This document shows, piece by piece, positions 22,556-34,226 of a stretch of DNA of 64,000 bases (the first letter of the stretch is position 1; every line of letters begins with the position of its first letter). Made by a program: the position numbers and the translations under genes. The DNA comes from Datisca glomerata (Eukaryota; Streptophyta; Magnoliopsida; Cucurbitales; Datiscaceae): assembly GCA_003255025.1 (NCBI GenBank), contig QANY01006266.1, forward strand, positions 875,818-939,817, written 5' to 3'. The notes beneath the pieces were generated by a model. That model made no database searches. It was not told the origin of the DNA and worked only from the letters and a program-made list of their open reading frames with translations.

Positions 22556-24535
22556 TTGCTGAATATGGATATAAGTTTGTTGCGTCCACTTATTCTTCCG
22601 GATAGAATTGTTGATAGTTCATCAAGTATTGTTCTTGGCAAAGAGTTAGTTGTGTTAAGTGAAGATGCTTATTCTTCAGTTGTAAGTGTTGAGTCAACTC
22701 AACCATTTTTTGTTGACGACGTTGATATAGATAATTTACCTTCGACATTTGATATTCGTGACAATACATTGTTTGCGAGCAAGGATGAATTGAAGAAAGC
22801 TTTAAGACTCATTGCGGTTCAATCGAACTTCCAATTTAAGACTGATAGGTCTAGTAGGAAGAGATATGTTGTGCCTTGTGTTGGTTCAAACTGTCAGTGG
22901 TTTGTGCGTTCTTTTCATTATAAAGGTGTTCAGATTTGGATGGAACGACAATATGTTAAGGAGCATACATGTTCTTCAGATTTCGTTCAGAGTGATCACA
23001 GACAAACCACTATTGGTTTGGTGAGTGATTGTGTGAAGCATAGATATGCGAATGATGTTGGTGATCATACTACACATAGGGATGTCATTGATTTTATTCG
23101 TACGAAACATGGTGTTTCAATTAGCTACAATAAAACTTTGTGGGCCAAACATGGAGCTCTAAAAAAAGTTTGAGGTTCACCTGAAGAGTCACGTTCTATA
23201 TCGCCATCATATTTCTTTGCTTTAAAATAGGCAAATTCTTGTATGTATGTTTTTAAAATACTTTATGATATTTTACACTAGTTATAATATATAATTTATG
23301 CATTATCTATATTCCAAGTTCTGTTACTATTATTGAGACTGATATTGAATCTCGTTTCAAGTACATGTTTGTTTATTTTGGGGGATCAATCTGTGAGAGT
23401 GCACATTGTAGACCAGTCATTGTTGTCGATGGAACCTTCTTGAAAATAAATATAATGGTATTCTTCTAACTGCTTATATGATGGATGCTAATGATTAAGT
23501 TTTCCCTTGGGCTATTGCATTGGTTGATTCTGAGAATGATTTATCAGGAGAGTGGTTTCTATTGAAGTTGAGTAGTGTTATTGGTTTTTGGGAGGATTTT
23601 GTGGTTTTTTCTGATAGGCATAGTAGCATCGCTAAAGTAATACATAAAGCATTCCTACATGCTGATCACGGTATATGTATGCAATATTTATCGACGAATT
23701 TGCACAAGAATTTTAAAAATTATAGCATTGGTTCCGCATTCTACTCATGTGCGAAGGCGTTCCGGGTTGAAGATTTTGAGAAGTATATGTGCGTTTAGAA
23801 GCTTTAGTCCCATCTATTCGTTCTTATCTAAAGAAAACTGACTATTGTAGACAGGCATGTGCTTATTTTAAGAGACGTCGATTTAATGTTATGTGTAATA
23901 ACATTGCTAAAAGCTTTAATAACGTCATAGTTGATGCTAGATCTTACCTAGTTTGTATGTTGATTGAGTTTGTGAGACAAAAGTTGCAAAGTTGGTTTTA
24001 TGGAAGGAGGACATCTTCTTCATGTTTGATTACTTGTTTAAGTTCAACGGCAGATGTTGAACTTCCTAATACAATTACTGAAGCACAAACAATGCAAGTG
24101 AGTATTTTATTTTATTTTTTATATGTACTATATATATTAAATTGACATTGTTTTTATTTTTATAGGTTCATTTGGTTGATTTAAATAAGCTTCAAGTTAT
24201 TGATGGGAATATGCATTATATTGTAGATCAAAAGATATGTAGTTGTAAAAAATTTCAGATGATTGATTTTCCTTGTTCTTATGTTTGTGTTGTCCTTGTG
24301 AAGAGGAATATGTCTCCATATCCTTTTGCGTCACATTACTATACTCCTTGTTGGTAATGAGTGTGAATGGATTAGTCTTGAAGATGTGCAGAGTCTGAAG
24401 GTTTTTCTCCTTTTAGTTAAACGAAAGCCATGTAGACTTAAAAAGAGTATATATGTTTCTGCAGGTGAATTTAAACCGCGCTTGGGGTATAGCATTGTGG
24501 TAAATTGGGACATAACTGAAGAATGTGCAAGCATG
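22556..24535 (+). pseudogene. mudrA-like: MURA-type transposase, degenerate
   Basis: Block 1 (22556-23173) carries the MuDR N-terminal DNA-binding domain: ELKKALRLIAVQSNFQF, then CQWFVRSFHYKG and the HTC end. Block 2 (about 23330-23800) is the MULE transposase core: RPVIVVDGTFLK with the first catalytic Asp, FPWAIALVDSEN across a frame break at about 23460-23500, and FSDRHSSI with the second Asp. Block 3 (23789-24090) and block 4 (24166-24357) give the C-terminal part with a SWIM-like CSCKKFQMIDFPCSY, in which the usual final His is Tyr. A TAA/frame slip near 23495 and an overlap frameshift near 23790 disable it. A gtgagt...atag intron-like gap separates blocks 3 and 4. Family length is about 600-800 aa. 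Confidence 0.82.
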
Positions 24536-24815
24536 TAAGGGACATTAGTTACAGTGGTTCCTAGTTTTCATATAGAGATGCAATACTCCTTGTTGGTAAT
24601 GAGTGTGAATGGATTAGTCCTGAAGATGTGCAGAGTCTGAAGGTTTTCCCCTTTAGTTAAACAAAAGCCAAGTAGACCTAAAAAGAGTATATACGTTTCT
24701 GCAGGTGCATTTAAACCGCGCTTGAGGTGTAGCATTGTGGTAAATTGGGACATAACCAAAGAACGTGCAAGCATGTAAGGGACATTAGTTGCAGTGGTTC
24801 CTAGTTTTCATATTA
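24343..24815 (+). repeat. 242-bp tandem duplication of the transposase 3' exon
   Basis: actccttgttggtaatgagtgtg starts at 24343 and 24585, and the copies run to about 24574 and 24813 with few differences. In one frame each copy shows a decayed CCHC knuckle (HCGKLGHN) typical of the MURA C-terminus, so the last exon is duplicated. Confidence 0.88.
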
Positions 24816-24949
24816 TGTTTCTTTGAAGTTACATCTATATTATACTTTTGAATACTGCTACTTTTAGTAATCTATACAATCTTTTGAATATAAGACTTTG
24901 AATGTTTTTCTTGTGAATTGTTAAATGTCTTTTGGTTGTTTTTTGTTTC

Positions 24950-25045
24950 TAATATATTAGATATATATTAGATATTATATATATAATATATAATATATAA
25001 ATAAATATTTATATGTATTATATATAATATATATTATATATTTTA
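24950..25045. repeat. AT microsatellite
   Basis: Long run of tata/atat with short interruptions, between the two convergent genes of the Mutator-like element. Confidence 0.85.
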
Positions 25046-25559
25046 CTGTATGTTTTTATGTAGCATACTGTTGAGTAGTTTCTGAGCAATGTTTATTACA
25101 AAATAAATATTTCATTAACTATCTTTTTTGGTGGAGTTTGAATGTTTATATTAGATTATACTCCTAAAAATTCAGAATTCATAATAATGATCTACAAGTT
25201 GACTATCGTTACCCTGTAATACACTAAAAATATTAAATAAACAAAATAATATTAAACATAGTTAACTGACAACTATTCAATGTTAGTGTAACCACTTAGA
25301 ATTTAGTTAACTAAGAAATATTCAATAACAGACATAGTATATAATACTAAGAATTTAGTTAACTAGTTATATTCATTTCCAACACACATTAATCACAAGT
25401 TCATGTTTTTGCTTACCGATTCACATATGCATAATGTCAAATTATGCACCACAAAAAACCAACCTATAAGTTTGCACAAAAAACCAACATAGAAGTTTTA
25501 ACAATCCAATAGAAACTTAACAGTATTTCAATCCATCAACCATTTCACTTCTTGAATAA

Positions 25560-28500
25560 ATTGAAGTTCGGTATCTCATGTTCTTCTACATCTTTCTTTG
25601 ACTTGTCATCTCGTTCACCGTATCGTGTTATGTACGACGACACCAACGTTTTGTGGGTGTTTGATATGCCTTTTCTGAAGCAGTACTATTCTCGGTGATG
25701 TTGGTAGAATTGTTCCTTTTACATTATTCTTCTTTCCATCTGCTTTCCTTTGCATGAAAAAAAAAATTAAATGGCTAATGTAAATTTTATATATTCTGTA
25801 TATATAAAAAGTTTTCTACTCTTACCTTTAGTTTGAATGGCTCTTCATCCTCTGTAGTTTTTGTCACTTCACGAGCTTGCACTTCATTGTTCTTCTACGT
25901 TGTTATTAGATATATACCATACCATTATCTTAGTATTTCCAATACAGTAAATAATATCCTTTTATTTTAGACTAGAATATGAACTTTCTATTCAAAGCAA
26001 ATCCAAAACCAGATGTGAAAATATACATAATTTATTCATAAAACTAGTGCTAATTTATCAAATATACAACATGTAACGATAATGATGACAATTATCCAGC
26101 AAATAAACTCAAATATAGAACATTTATACTTTTTGAAATCATCACTATCATTCACCTAATAAAGTATATACAACATTATCTAGTAAATTATCACTATCAT
26201 ACATCAAATAAAGTAATTTAGTCATCATTATCCAGCGAATCATTACTATCATGTATACAATAAAATATATTTAACATCTAGCGAATACAGTATATATTTT
26301 ATGAAGTTTTGTTTGTGTTACCTGTTTTTCAGTTGCAACATCATCAACACTCCTTTGTTCTTCTTCTTGCTTATCTGTTTCATCCTCTCCATCTTCATCT
26401 TAAACTTCATCTTCTTTTCCATCAGATTCATCACTGTCTTCATCCCCATCCTCATTATCTCCATCTTCATTCCCAGCATCCTTTTCATCATTGTCTCCAT
26501 CTCCAACATCACCTTCATCATTTCCATCACTATAATCAGATTCATCTTTTCCTGATTCATTATCACCAACATCTTTTTCTTCTTCCTCTTGGTTGTTCTC
26601 CTTGTAATATTAGTAATCAAACTATAAAATAAACATATATTTTGAATTTAAGGTGTTATATTACCTCATCAGTTTGCTGTTTTTTTAGCTCAACCACATC
26701 TTTGCATAAAGATAGGACCATGCTGTGGATTTCATCAATTTTTTGAACAAATTACGTCCAATCTAGAGGTTTGTTGCTTGTTTCACCGGCATGCATCAAC
26801 GGTATGTTTTTCAAGTCAAACTCGTTACTGGGTTTCAGCACACTCTTACCTCTGTTCGACTTAAAAAACTTATGCATGTACGATCTTTGTATCTCATCTG
26901 GTAAAACCTCAATTGGAATTATTTGTAGCTACAAAATAAAGTAATATATTTTAATATATACAGTTCATACACACAACACACACACACACATGATATGAAA
27001 TATAACTATGTAGTCTAATGTTATTTCATATGATAACCTACCCCACATGGTACTTTGCAAACAACTCAGCACTATCTAGCATCCTAACATGATCTAGATC
27101 AATGTTAGTTCTATCTTGTTTTCCTAAAATAAGATTCTCCAAACAATAAAGTTTTGCCAATTTTAACTTTTCCTCATCTTCCACCCCCTGTATTACCTTA
27201 TAAGCTACCCTTAAATCCTTGTGTGTGATTGATTCATCACCTTTAAAGCTAGAAGGCAACAATGACCCACTAGGTAGCTTTTCTCTTCTAATCAAGGGGT
27301 ATGGATCACAATTTAGTCCTGTTATTACAGCAAATTATCTCAGACCAAAATTTGCCAATTTTCTGTTAAAGTTGAAGCATAATTCATCATTCCTATCGTG
27401 CTTACACATCCTAAGAATTATATGTAAGCATAATTGCGAAGGGATTTGGAAACCTTAATTTATAGCATATGTCCCAAACACGATTCCTTAAACTCTTTGA
27501 GTTGGGATCCTAGAGTTTCTTTAAGAGTGTGGATGATATCAATTTTAGAGTACTGCAAAACTTTTTTAGTTGGCTTCCAATATTGCTTCTGGAGCAATAA
27601 AGGATTCTCCTGTTAGTATTGTATATAATAAATAAACCACACACATTCAATAACTGATAATGCAAATAAGCAGTTGCTGAAAGTTTATATGATATATACA
27701 TTTAAAAGACTCGTGTCAATTTTTTCTCTCTCACAAAAAAAAGACTTAAAAGTATAAATGAATCACAGTAACTATAAGGAAAAAATCATAGATATAATAC
27801 AATTAAAATAAACTATTTCATAACACATCCATTGTTTATAATAATATATTATGTTAACAGTACATAACATATACATTAACATCAACTTTATGTTAATTTT
27901 TTTATATACAAAGATAACATGGATACAGTTCCAATAGTGAACAACATGAACAGTGGAAGGCAGTACAACGATGCAAGATAAACATTTCATAGAACATTTC
28001 TAAGCGATTAAGTTAATACTAATAGTATATAACATATAAACTAACATCAATTTATATTAATTAATCAATGTGTTCAAAGAAGCATAAGATCTTAAATAGT
28101 TCATACACACATTCATTATTTGAGAATCAATATCCAAAATCCAGAACATTTAGATTATTATTCTAACATTAATTAATTTTAAGACATTATTATACTAAAT
28201 AAAAAATATTATCCTAACAGTTTATAATATATATACATATATAAATATACTTGGCAACACATTATATTAACAGTTTATAGTACATACACCATTATATTGG
28301 GGTGTCATATAATATTATACATATTACATAATCTCTCTATATATAAACAAGAGTAATGGTACAATATTACCTCATCTTCATCAACATATGTATGAAACTT
28401 CTTGACAACCTTTATAGATGTTAATGGAGTGACTGACTTTTTGTAACTCTCAGTACTGTATTTAGTATTTTCAGAACTAGAAACTATATTCTTTAGTCTT

Positions 28501-28735
28501 TGACTTGTTCTTTTTGGTTTTGCTTGCATATAATAGTAAAATTAATAAGTTGAATAACATATTAAACAAATTTACATGTAGACTTTATATTTATACATTT
28601 TACGTGGCCTTTGTCAATGCATTACTATCAGAAGCAACCTTCTCCTCCAAGTCACTGGCAAGTGTTCTTGGAGATATTTTAGCTTTTACTATCGTTGTAT
28701 TTGGCTTTTCCCTTGTTCCTGTATTTAAATAACAG
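25560..28735 (-). pseudogene. DUF1985 / Ulp1-family transposon-borne gene, degenerate
   Basis: Read on -, pieces in order are: a basic N-terminal part (28735-28380, with KISPRTLASDLEEKV and KPKRTSQRLK), then the DUF1985 domain (27560-27038). There the markers are FNRKLANFGLR, VITGLNCDPYP, then SLLPSSFKGDESITHKDL and KLAKLYCLENLILG. It ends in a long acidic tract (26605-26318). DUF1985 is known to sit N-terminal to the Ulp1 protease domain in plant transposon genes. Several in-frame stops break the 27560-27300 part. I find no HxW or DCG catalytic segments downstream, so the protease domain is absent or eroded. It converges on the MURA gene. Confidence 0.7.
26318..26605 (-). other. Acidic low-complexity tract of the DUF1985-type gene
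   Basis: On -, one frame gives almost only Asp, Glu, Gly, Asn and Ser (for example DGDNEDGDEDSDESDGKED) with one TAA near 26400. The other frames are Met-Lys-rich shadows of the same gatgaaga repeats. Confidence 0.65.
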
Positions 28736-29685
28736 TGGTAAATAAGAATCTAGTATGTATAAAACATTAATAATTCTCACAAAGCATTTTATGTTATATT
28801 GACAGTAAACTTACAATAAAAATATCTCAATTAAGTTCAACCTCCGTCTATAATGTTTTAAAATCAGTAAATAAAAAGCAAACACTGGGCGTAATCATGA
28901 TTATAAACAATACACTAAACAAAATCTGTAAGTAGTAAAGTTTAAACAAAACCTATTCAGTATTTAATATAAAGTCATTTTACAATACTGATTATAAATA
29001 AAATCAGTTTTATAGAAAGTTGTATGTTCATTATTTAAACTAAACGAAATCAGTAAACTTAATAAAATCAGTAAACAATAAACAACAAACAAAATCTATC
29101 AAAAAACATTAAACATTAAACAAAAGCATAAAATCTTGCATGCGTAATGTTTTCCTAGTTTAAATAGTAAACTAATTTAAAGAATCTATAAAAAATACCT
29201 CTCGGTGTTCTACCTGTTCTTCTTAGTCTTCATATTTGCTTATTCTCTGCAAAAATAGAGAAATCATATACCCTAAGTGTTTGCATCCTAAAAAATGCTA
29301 GTATTTTTAGAATATACCTGATATTCTGACAATCGATCTTTGTGGAAAAAGGAAAAATAGAAAAATCATAGATGCGCACGTTTTGATTTTCTGCATGCAA
29401 GAAAATCTTTGGTTAGTTTATACAAACCGCAGATTTTGGTTTTACAAAAAGTTGTAGAAGTAAATTTTTTACATACCTGAGCTGATTCCACTATTTCTGA
29501 CTAGAGAAACGAGTTTAAGGAGGAATTTTCATGGTGAATGTGCGATTTTTGGGGAAGAAGGAAATAATGAATGAGTTTTAAATTTTGAAAAAGATGAACG
29601 GTTTTTATATGTTTAAAAACAATTGAGCGTGTTAAATAAAATAAGAGTTATTACTGTAATTGTGCATTTTTTAATATTTTTTTAG
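28736..29685. other. Promoter-side flank of the DUF1985-type gene; no further gene
   Basis: AT-rich with frequent aaacaaaatc / cagtaaac words. Possible splice-like junctions near 29200-29500, but no confident exon. Confidence 0.35.
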
Positions 29686-29687
29686 AC

Positions 29688-29741
29688 GATACTTTTGATC
29701 TCTAGGTTATTTTTTATGATAGTTTGATAGTTTGAAACCCC
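29688..29741 (-). repeat. Right TIR region of the Mutator-like element
   Basis: Reverse complement begins ggggtttcaaactatcaaac and continues with the TIR core shared with the left end. The direct duplication ttctatgaaa follows at 29742. Confidence 0.62.
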
Positions 29742-29922
29742 TTCTATGAAACTGGTAGGCCCAGCCCAATTTCTTTCTTGACGCAGATCTCTCTGTTCAT
29801 ATTTCATTTGGACGAGAGGAAGATAAAATATGGAGTTCTAAAGAAAAAACCAACTTAAAATCCACGCGGTTATCTTTCACGTCTGTGACTCAGAATTAGA
29901 TCTCCTACAGAAAGAGAAGAAG

Positions 29923-32472
29923 ATGATGTCCGGAGGAGGATACACGACCATAGATAACCAAAAGGTTTCAGGATCTGTACCTGTAAGTCTTCCTTCTCAT
30001 TATTTTTCATTATTCTTGAGCATTTCTTTTAATTTTAGTATTTTTCCGTGTCATTCTGTCATTTTCATATCGAATTAGGCGGATTTTAGTTTTTGCACTC
30101 CTCCTTTTGTTTTGATTTTGTAGGCTGTTCAAGATCCAGGACACGTTACCGTTAAATTCGCTGGTAATTTTTTTTTCATGCTTTCTCACCCTCATCTTCA
30201 GTTCTCGTTAATTTCTTATGTGATTGGTGTTTTGGATGCTTATAGAGTGTCAAAACGATTAGGAGTTCTTTCTTTTTTCTTTTCAGTTTTAATATAATTG
30301 TTAGCTAGTATTTGAAAATTTGAAGCTGTTGATTTACAAGAATTCGAGCGATCAAGTGTTTGATATTGTATGCAAAACTGTTTCCGATTTGCTATTGGCC
30401 GCCGAGAAAATGTAGAACAAGGAAAAGGAACATTGACTCGAGACAGTATTTTTTTTTTCTGCTTTGCGATTGAAGTTTGAGAAGGGTACATTAGGTCAGC
30501 TGAAGTTGGTGGAAGAGAAGTGGGTCGAATGTTTACTAGATCTGAAGCTATTCTATGTAGTTACCTATAGTTAGATTCCTGGGGGGCAATAGATACTTAC
30601 TGGAAAAACACGATGATTTTGAGTGTATAGTATTGGGAGATAGAGGAAGATCTCTGATAAGCACTTAATAATTCATTCAGGATATGACAGTATCTGAAAC
30701 AATATGGATGCAGATCAAATTAGTGCATTTATTTTTCTTAGTTCTCTTTGTTGTCCTTTATTCTTCTTGGCAAACATTATATGGCTGTTGATCAATCTTG
30801 TGACTGCAGACTCAAATCTTCAAACATTTCCTCCATCTGAAGCACAAGGCAAGATCGCTGGTGGTTCACGCCCACCTCGTGATGCTGATGGTATTAGAAT
30901 CTCTCCTTTTTCACGCCCACCTTGTGTGTTCCAATTTATTTTGCTTCATTGGATAGTTATTGGTTTTCGCCTTAATAGTTCTCAAGCCTTCAACCATACG
31001 TCTATACCTTTTCATAACTTTCTACAATGTCATGAGTAAATATGAAATAATAACAAGTCATAGAATGTACTGAAATGTAATGGCTTAATGAATTAGTTAA
31101 TTGAATCCCTGCCAGTAGCTAACGGCTAACTTATGTTGATGCAGATACATTTTCAAAACCTACTTCTGGTTCTGATGAACCCCAACAGGGTGGCTGGTTT
31201 CGGACATTCACAGTTACTGCTTACAAACCGTACTTTGATGTTGATACCTCAGACGTATTAGAGAGAATTAAAGACTCTCTATTTCCATTTCGGGGAACTT
31301 TTAATGAAAAGACTGCCAGTAACCCAGATTTGTAAGTTTCTAGCAGTAGGACTAGGATTCTATACTCATGCATTTTACTTTTAGTAAAATTTGTGCTAAG
31401 GTTTAATACAGTCTTCAGATGGTGAAGGGAACCTTCAATGGATGATTCACGTTAAGGGTGTGGGTGTGGGTGATGGATTTATTTCTCATTGATTTGAAGG
31501 AACGCATAAAATACCCTCATGTGTTCAGTCATTCAATATTTTTTCTATTTTATGTGAACCTACCTAATTTTTATATACTATCAGATGACTGCATTTACTT
31601 AGGCACCACAGGTTGCATTCTTTGCAGATAGAGCGTCCTTGTATCTGTCGTACATTGTGATTAAAGCCATTGCCTACCTTTTGCCTTAATATGCAGGTAT
31701 GGACCGTTCTGGATATGCACAACCCTAATATTTGTGGCTGCTGCTATTGGAACTTTTGTAACATATGTAGCACACAAGCTGCAGAAGAAAGAATGGAATT
31801 ATGACATAAATCTAGTGACCTGGTCTGCTGGTTTGTTTTATGGCTATGTCACTATTGTTCCTCTTGGACTCTATGTAATCCTCAAGTACTTCTCAGCACC
31901 ATCGGGCCTAGTTCAGCTTTTTTGTCTTTACGGCTACTCCCTATTTGTCTTCATTCCAGCGCTGGTATGTATTTATCTTGAAGCATTGCTTGTGGGTCCA
32001 TACTGCATGAACTAGTTTCTTGTTCATTAAATGTCCTTGCTGTTCTGTCTTCTTAGGTCAAATCAGAACCAACAATACGAAGTGGTTTATAAACCAGATT
32101 GTTTAGTTCAGACCATTTATATTACTTCTTAACAATAGACATTTTCGTACCTAACTGGTCTTAGTATCATCAAGTATGAAAAGTTAGACAATTTCTTGAG
32201 TTACCTTTTTGCTTGCAGATTAATAAGATGATGCGTTACTTATCTATTTATTCAATTTTTTGCAGTGTCTCTCTGTAGTACCATTCGATATTTTCAGATG
32301 GGTCATAGCTGGAGTAGCTGGGTTCATGTCGGCAATGTTCGTGGCCCTTAATCTGCGAGCGCATATTAAGTCAGCTGGTGAAAGGTGGTTCTTGATTGTG
32401 GCAAGTATTTTCTTGTTGCAATTAGCCTTGGCTGTAGTACTGAAGCTTTATTTGTTTACTATAAAAGTATAA
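29923..32472 (+). CDS. Yip1-domain integral membrane protein (YIPF family), six exons
   Basis: Coding exons 29923-29982, 30124-30163, 30810-30890, 31145-31331, 31697-31964 and 32266-32472 all have GT-AG junctions and sum to 843 nt, a 280-aa protein. Residues 1-110 are hydrophilic (cytosolic). Then comes the family motif NPDLYGPFW and five hydrophobic spans at about 128-147, 160-184, 191-217, 221-241 and 252-276, with LYGYSLFVFIP in the third. Known: Yip1/YIPF proteins sit in Golgi and ER membranes and interact with Rab GTPases and Yif1 partners in vesicle traffic. Two in-frame ATGs are adjacent (29923, 29926); I take the first. The start lies about 180 bp after the end of the Mutator-like element. 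No disabling change was seen. Confidence 0.93.
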
Positions 32473-32479
32473 AACTAAA

Positions 32480-33100
32480 CATTTTCTTTAAAAAAAAGGT
32501 AAAAGAGACTGTAGATGCAAGGAATTGAGTTTTTCTTTTTGTAGGTCCTTCCTATCACAAATATGTAGCAAGTGTATTTTATTCATCAAACTGAAATTTT
32601 TGTATTCATTCATTTCTGGTCGTATAAATGCAAAAACAATTCTCTCTATAATTCTTAATACTTTTCAAGTCTTTGATCCGACCAGTACTGTTAGCTTAGA
32701 TGATCTTAGTATAAGACTTTGTTTTCATGTGATCTGGTTTCGTTCCCCGCAAATTCATATTTCCTCTGAGAAAAAAGAAGTCCCTGATCCAACTGATGGG
32801 TGGTCGTGATCCTTTGTTTTCTATGAAGCTTATAGACATGGTTTTGTTTATGCCTAACCAGCGCCTGCATTCTGATGATTTAAGGTGGGGAAGGTTTTTG
32901 TCGGATGTGAAAAGGAATGAAAGGTATTTTGTTTATAATAATGTTGAAATGTGAAAGAAAATTGGTTGGTATTTTTTTCCCACAAACAAATACTATTTAG
33001 TATTAAATGTGCATAGATAATTTATATAAGATAAACAAAACAATACTGAGATTTTCAACTTTTTTTTAGCTTAAAAATAAAAGAAAAAGAGAGAATCAGT
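32480..33100. other. 3' flank of the Yip1 gene
   Basis: Contains the likely 3' UTR. No second gene; frames such as 32525-32809 lack protein-like features. Confidence 0.5.
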
Positions 33101-33104
33101 TACA

Positions 33105-33425
33105 TTGATTAAGAAGTGCTTGAATTTGTCTCACATCGATAAGTTAGAAGATAAAGAACCAGTATTTAATGTCAAGCAACTCGCACTGCGGCCACGACTT
33201 TACTTTAACAGGATCTGTTCTACGGGTTGTACATCTGCATCCTTGATCTCTAATGAGACAAGAAACCTATGTCTGGTGGAAGAATAAAAAACGTTGTATT
33301 AGCGTAATTAACATTTTCATGGCTCTTGAGTAAATTCGTACAGTGGAGGATCGTTCTCAGCGTAGTTCACTCTTAGCTCGGGTGGTTTCAGGGTTCTCTG
33401 ACAAACTCCCCAATCTCTTTTGCCC
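33105..33425 (+). repeat. Left copy of a ~310-bp inverted repeat (retroelement LTR/leader fragment)
   Basis: Matches the reverse complement of about 40650-40960. Shared landmarks are the caaat..tctcacatcgat start, aaagaaccagta, aacaggatctgttctacggg, ccaccag (in reverse) and gaggatcgttctc. A gag fragment follows immediately, which suggests LTR or leader origin. Confidence 0.75.
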
Positions 33426-33429
33426 TCTT

Positions 33430-33740
33430 TTTTTAAGGCAGAGGGTTTACCAGACTCCTCCACTCAGCGGGAGACATTGAGTCTGCATGAGAAATATAGG
33501 AGACTATCGAGAATGTATGAGTCAGTCACAATAGTAAACATTCAGTTTCTTCGGCAACGGTTCTTTCCAAGCAAGATGCAAGAGGGGACGAGCGTGTCTC
33601 AGCACTTAGACAAGATGAAGAAGATTATCAAAGAATTTGTAGCAGTGAGAGTCAAAATGACTGATCGTGATCAGTGACCGGGAAGTCCGCTGAAATCCTT
33701 CAGTCTTTGACAACCACTCTCTCCTGTTAACTACACTTAA
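33430..33740 (+). pseudogene. Copia-type gag fragment
   Basis: The frame holds LHEKYRRLSRMYES, then FLRQRFFPSKMQEGTSVSQH and LDKMKKIIKEF. This is the UBN2/gag signature of plant Copia elements (a W-x-x-L-x-x-x-Y region followed by L-x-x-M-x-E-G-x-S-x-x-x-H-x-x-x-F). A TGA at about 33675 breaks it, and the frame continues briefly afterwards. No protease or pol is nearby. Confidence 0.7.
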
Positions 33741-33744
33741 CATA

Positions 33745-34220
33745 TGGATATGAAATATTTAGAAATATAACAATCAAAATAATTCTCTTGTCTGAAATAA
33801 AAAAGTAATTTTGAATAATTTACAAAATGGAAACTTATATTGACATCATTTTTAGTTTGCCTAATACACATACACTATTCTACTTTTAAAAATTACACAT
33901 AACTCTCATGTACTTCACATTCTATAATAAATTCTTAATAAAAATTCTAATGGAAATTAAATAGATACTGAAATGTTTCAAAACACCCTTATCTCCATTT
34001 AAAACAAGAATTTAATCCAACTACGTATTAACTAAGCAATTCAATTGAAAATCATAACAAATCACAGCGCATCCTACTCATAAAATTTTGTTCAAATTTT
34101 GGTACGATTTAGGATTGGGTTGCTAAGTTAATGTCTCATTGGAGTAGATTTTGGGTTTAAACAGAGATATGAGTGTTGTAAATATCGTATGTAATTCGGT
34201 CCAATACGTTGAATATAGAA
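33745..34220. other. AT-rich spacer, no feature seen
   Basis: No ORF, repeat or RNA gene recognised. The phrase acatacactattctacttttaaaaattacacataactctcatgtac resembles text at 44400-44460, so a shared old repeat is possible. Confidence 0.35.
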
Positions 34221-34226
34221 AAAATT

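Larger units (their letters stand above)
21392..29741. mobile_element. Mutator-like element with MURA and a DUF1985/Ulp1-family gene
   Basis: Terminal inverted repeats are visible: left caaactaaagtaaaaaatagcc (within 21420-21442) against the reverse complement of the right end, caaactatcataaaaaataacc (within 29704-29726). The ten bases ttctatgaaa occur at 21383-21392 and again at 29742-29751, a direct duplication of the 9-10 bp size typical of Mutator. Inside are a degenerate MURA transposase on + and a convergent DUF1985-type gene on -. Both are broken, so the element is no longer autonomous. Confidence 0.75.

Noticed and set aside
22812..23024. Reading frame overlapping the MURA N-terminal block
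   Set aside because: It is a shadow in another frame of the MuDR DNA-binding domain and lacks protein character.
26301..26632. Hydrophobic and His-rich frames on + that look membrane-like
   Set aside because: They are translations of the complement of the gatgaaga repeats encoding the acidic tract on -.
30704..31039. 111-codon frame as a separate gene
   Set aside because: It spans the third coding exon of the Yip1 gene and reads into both introns; the exon model explains the conserved part.
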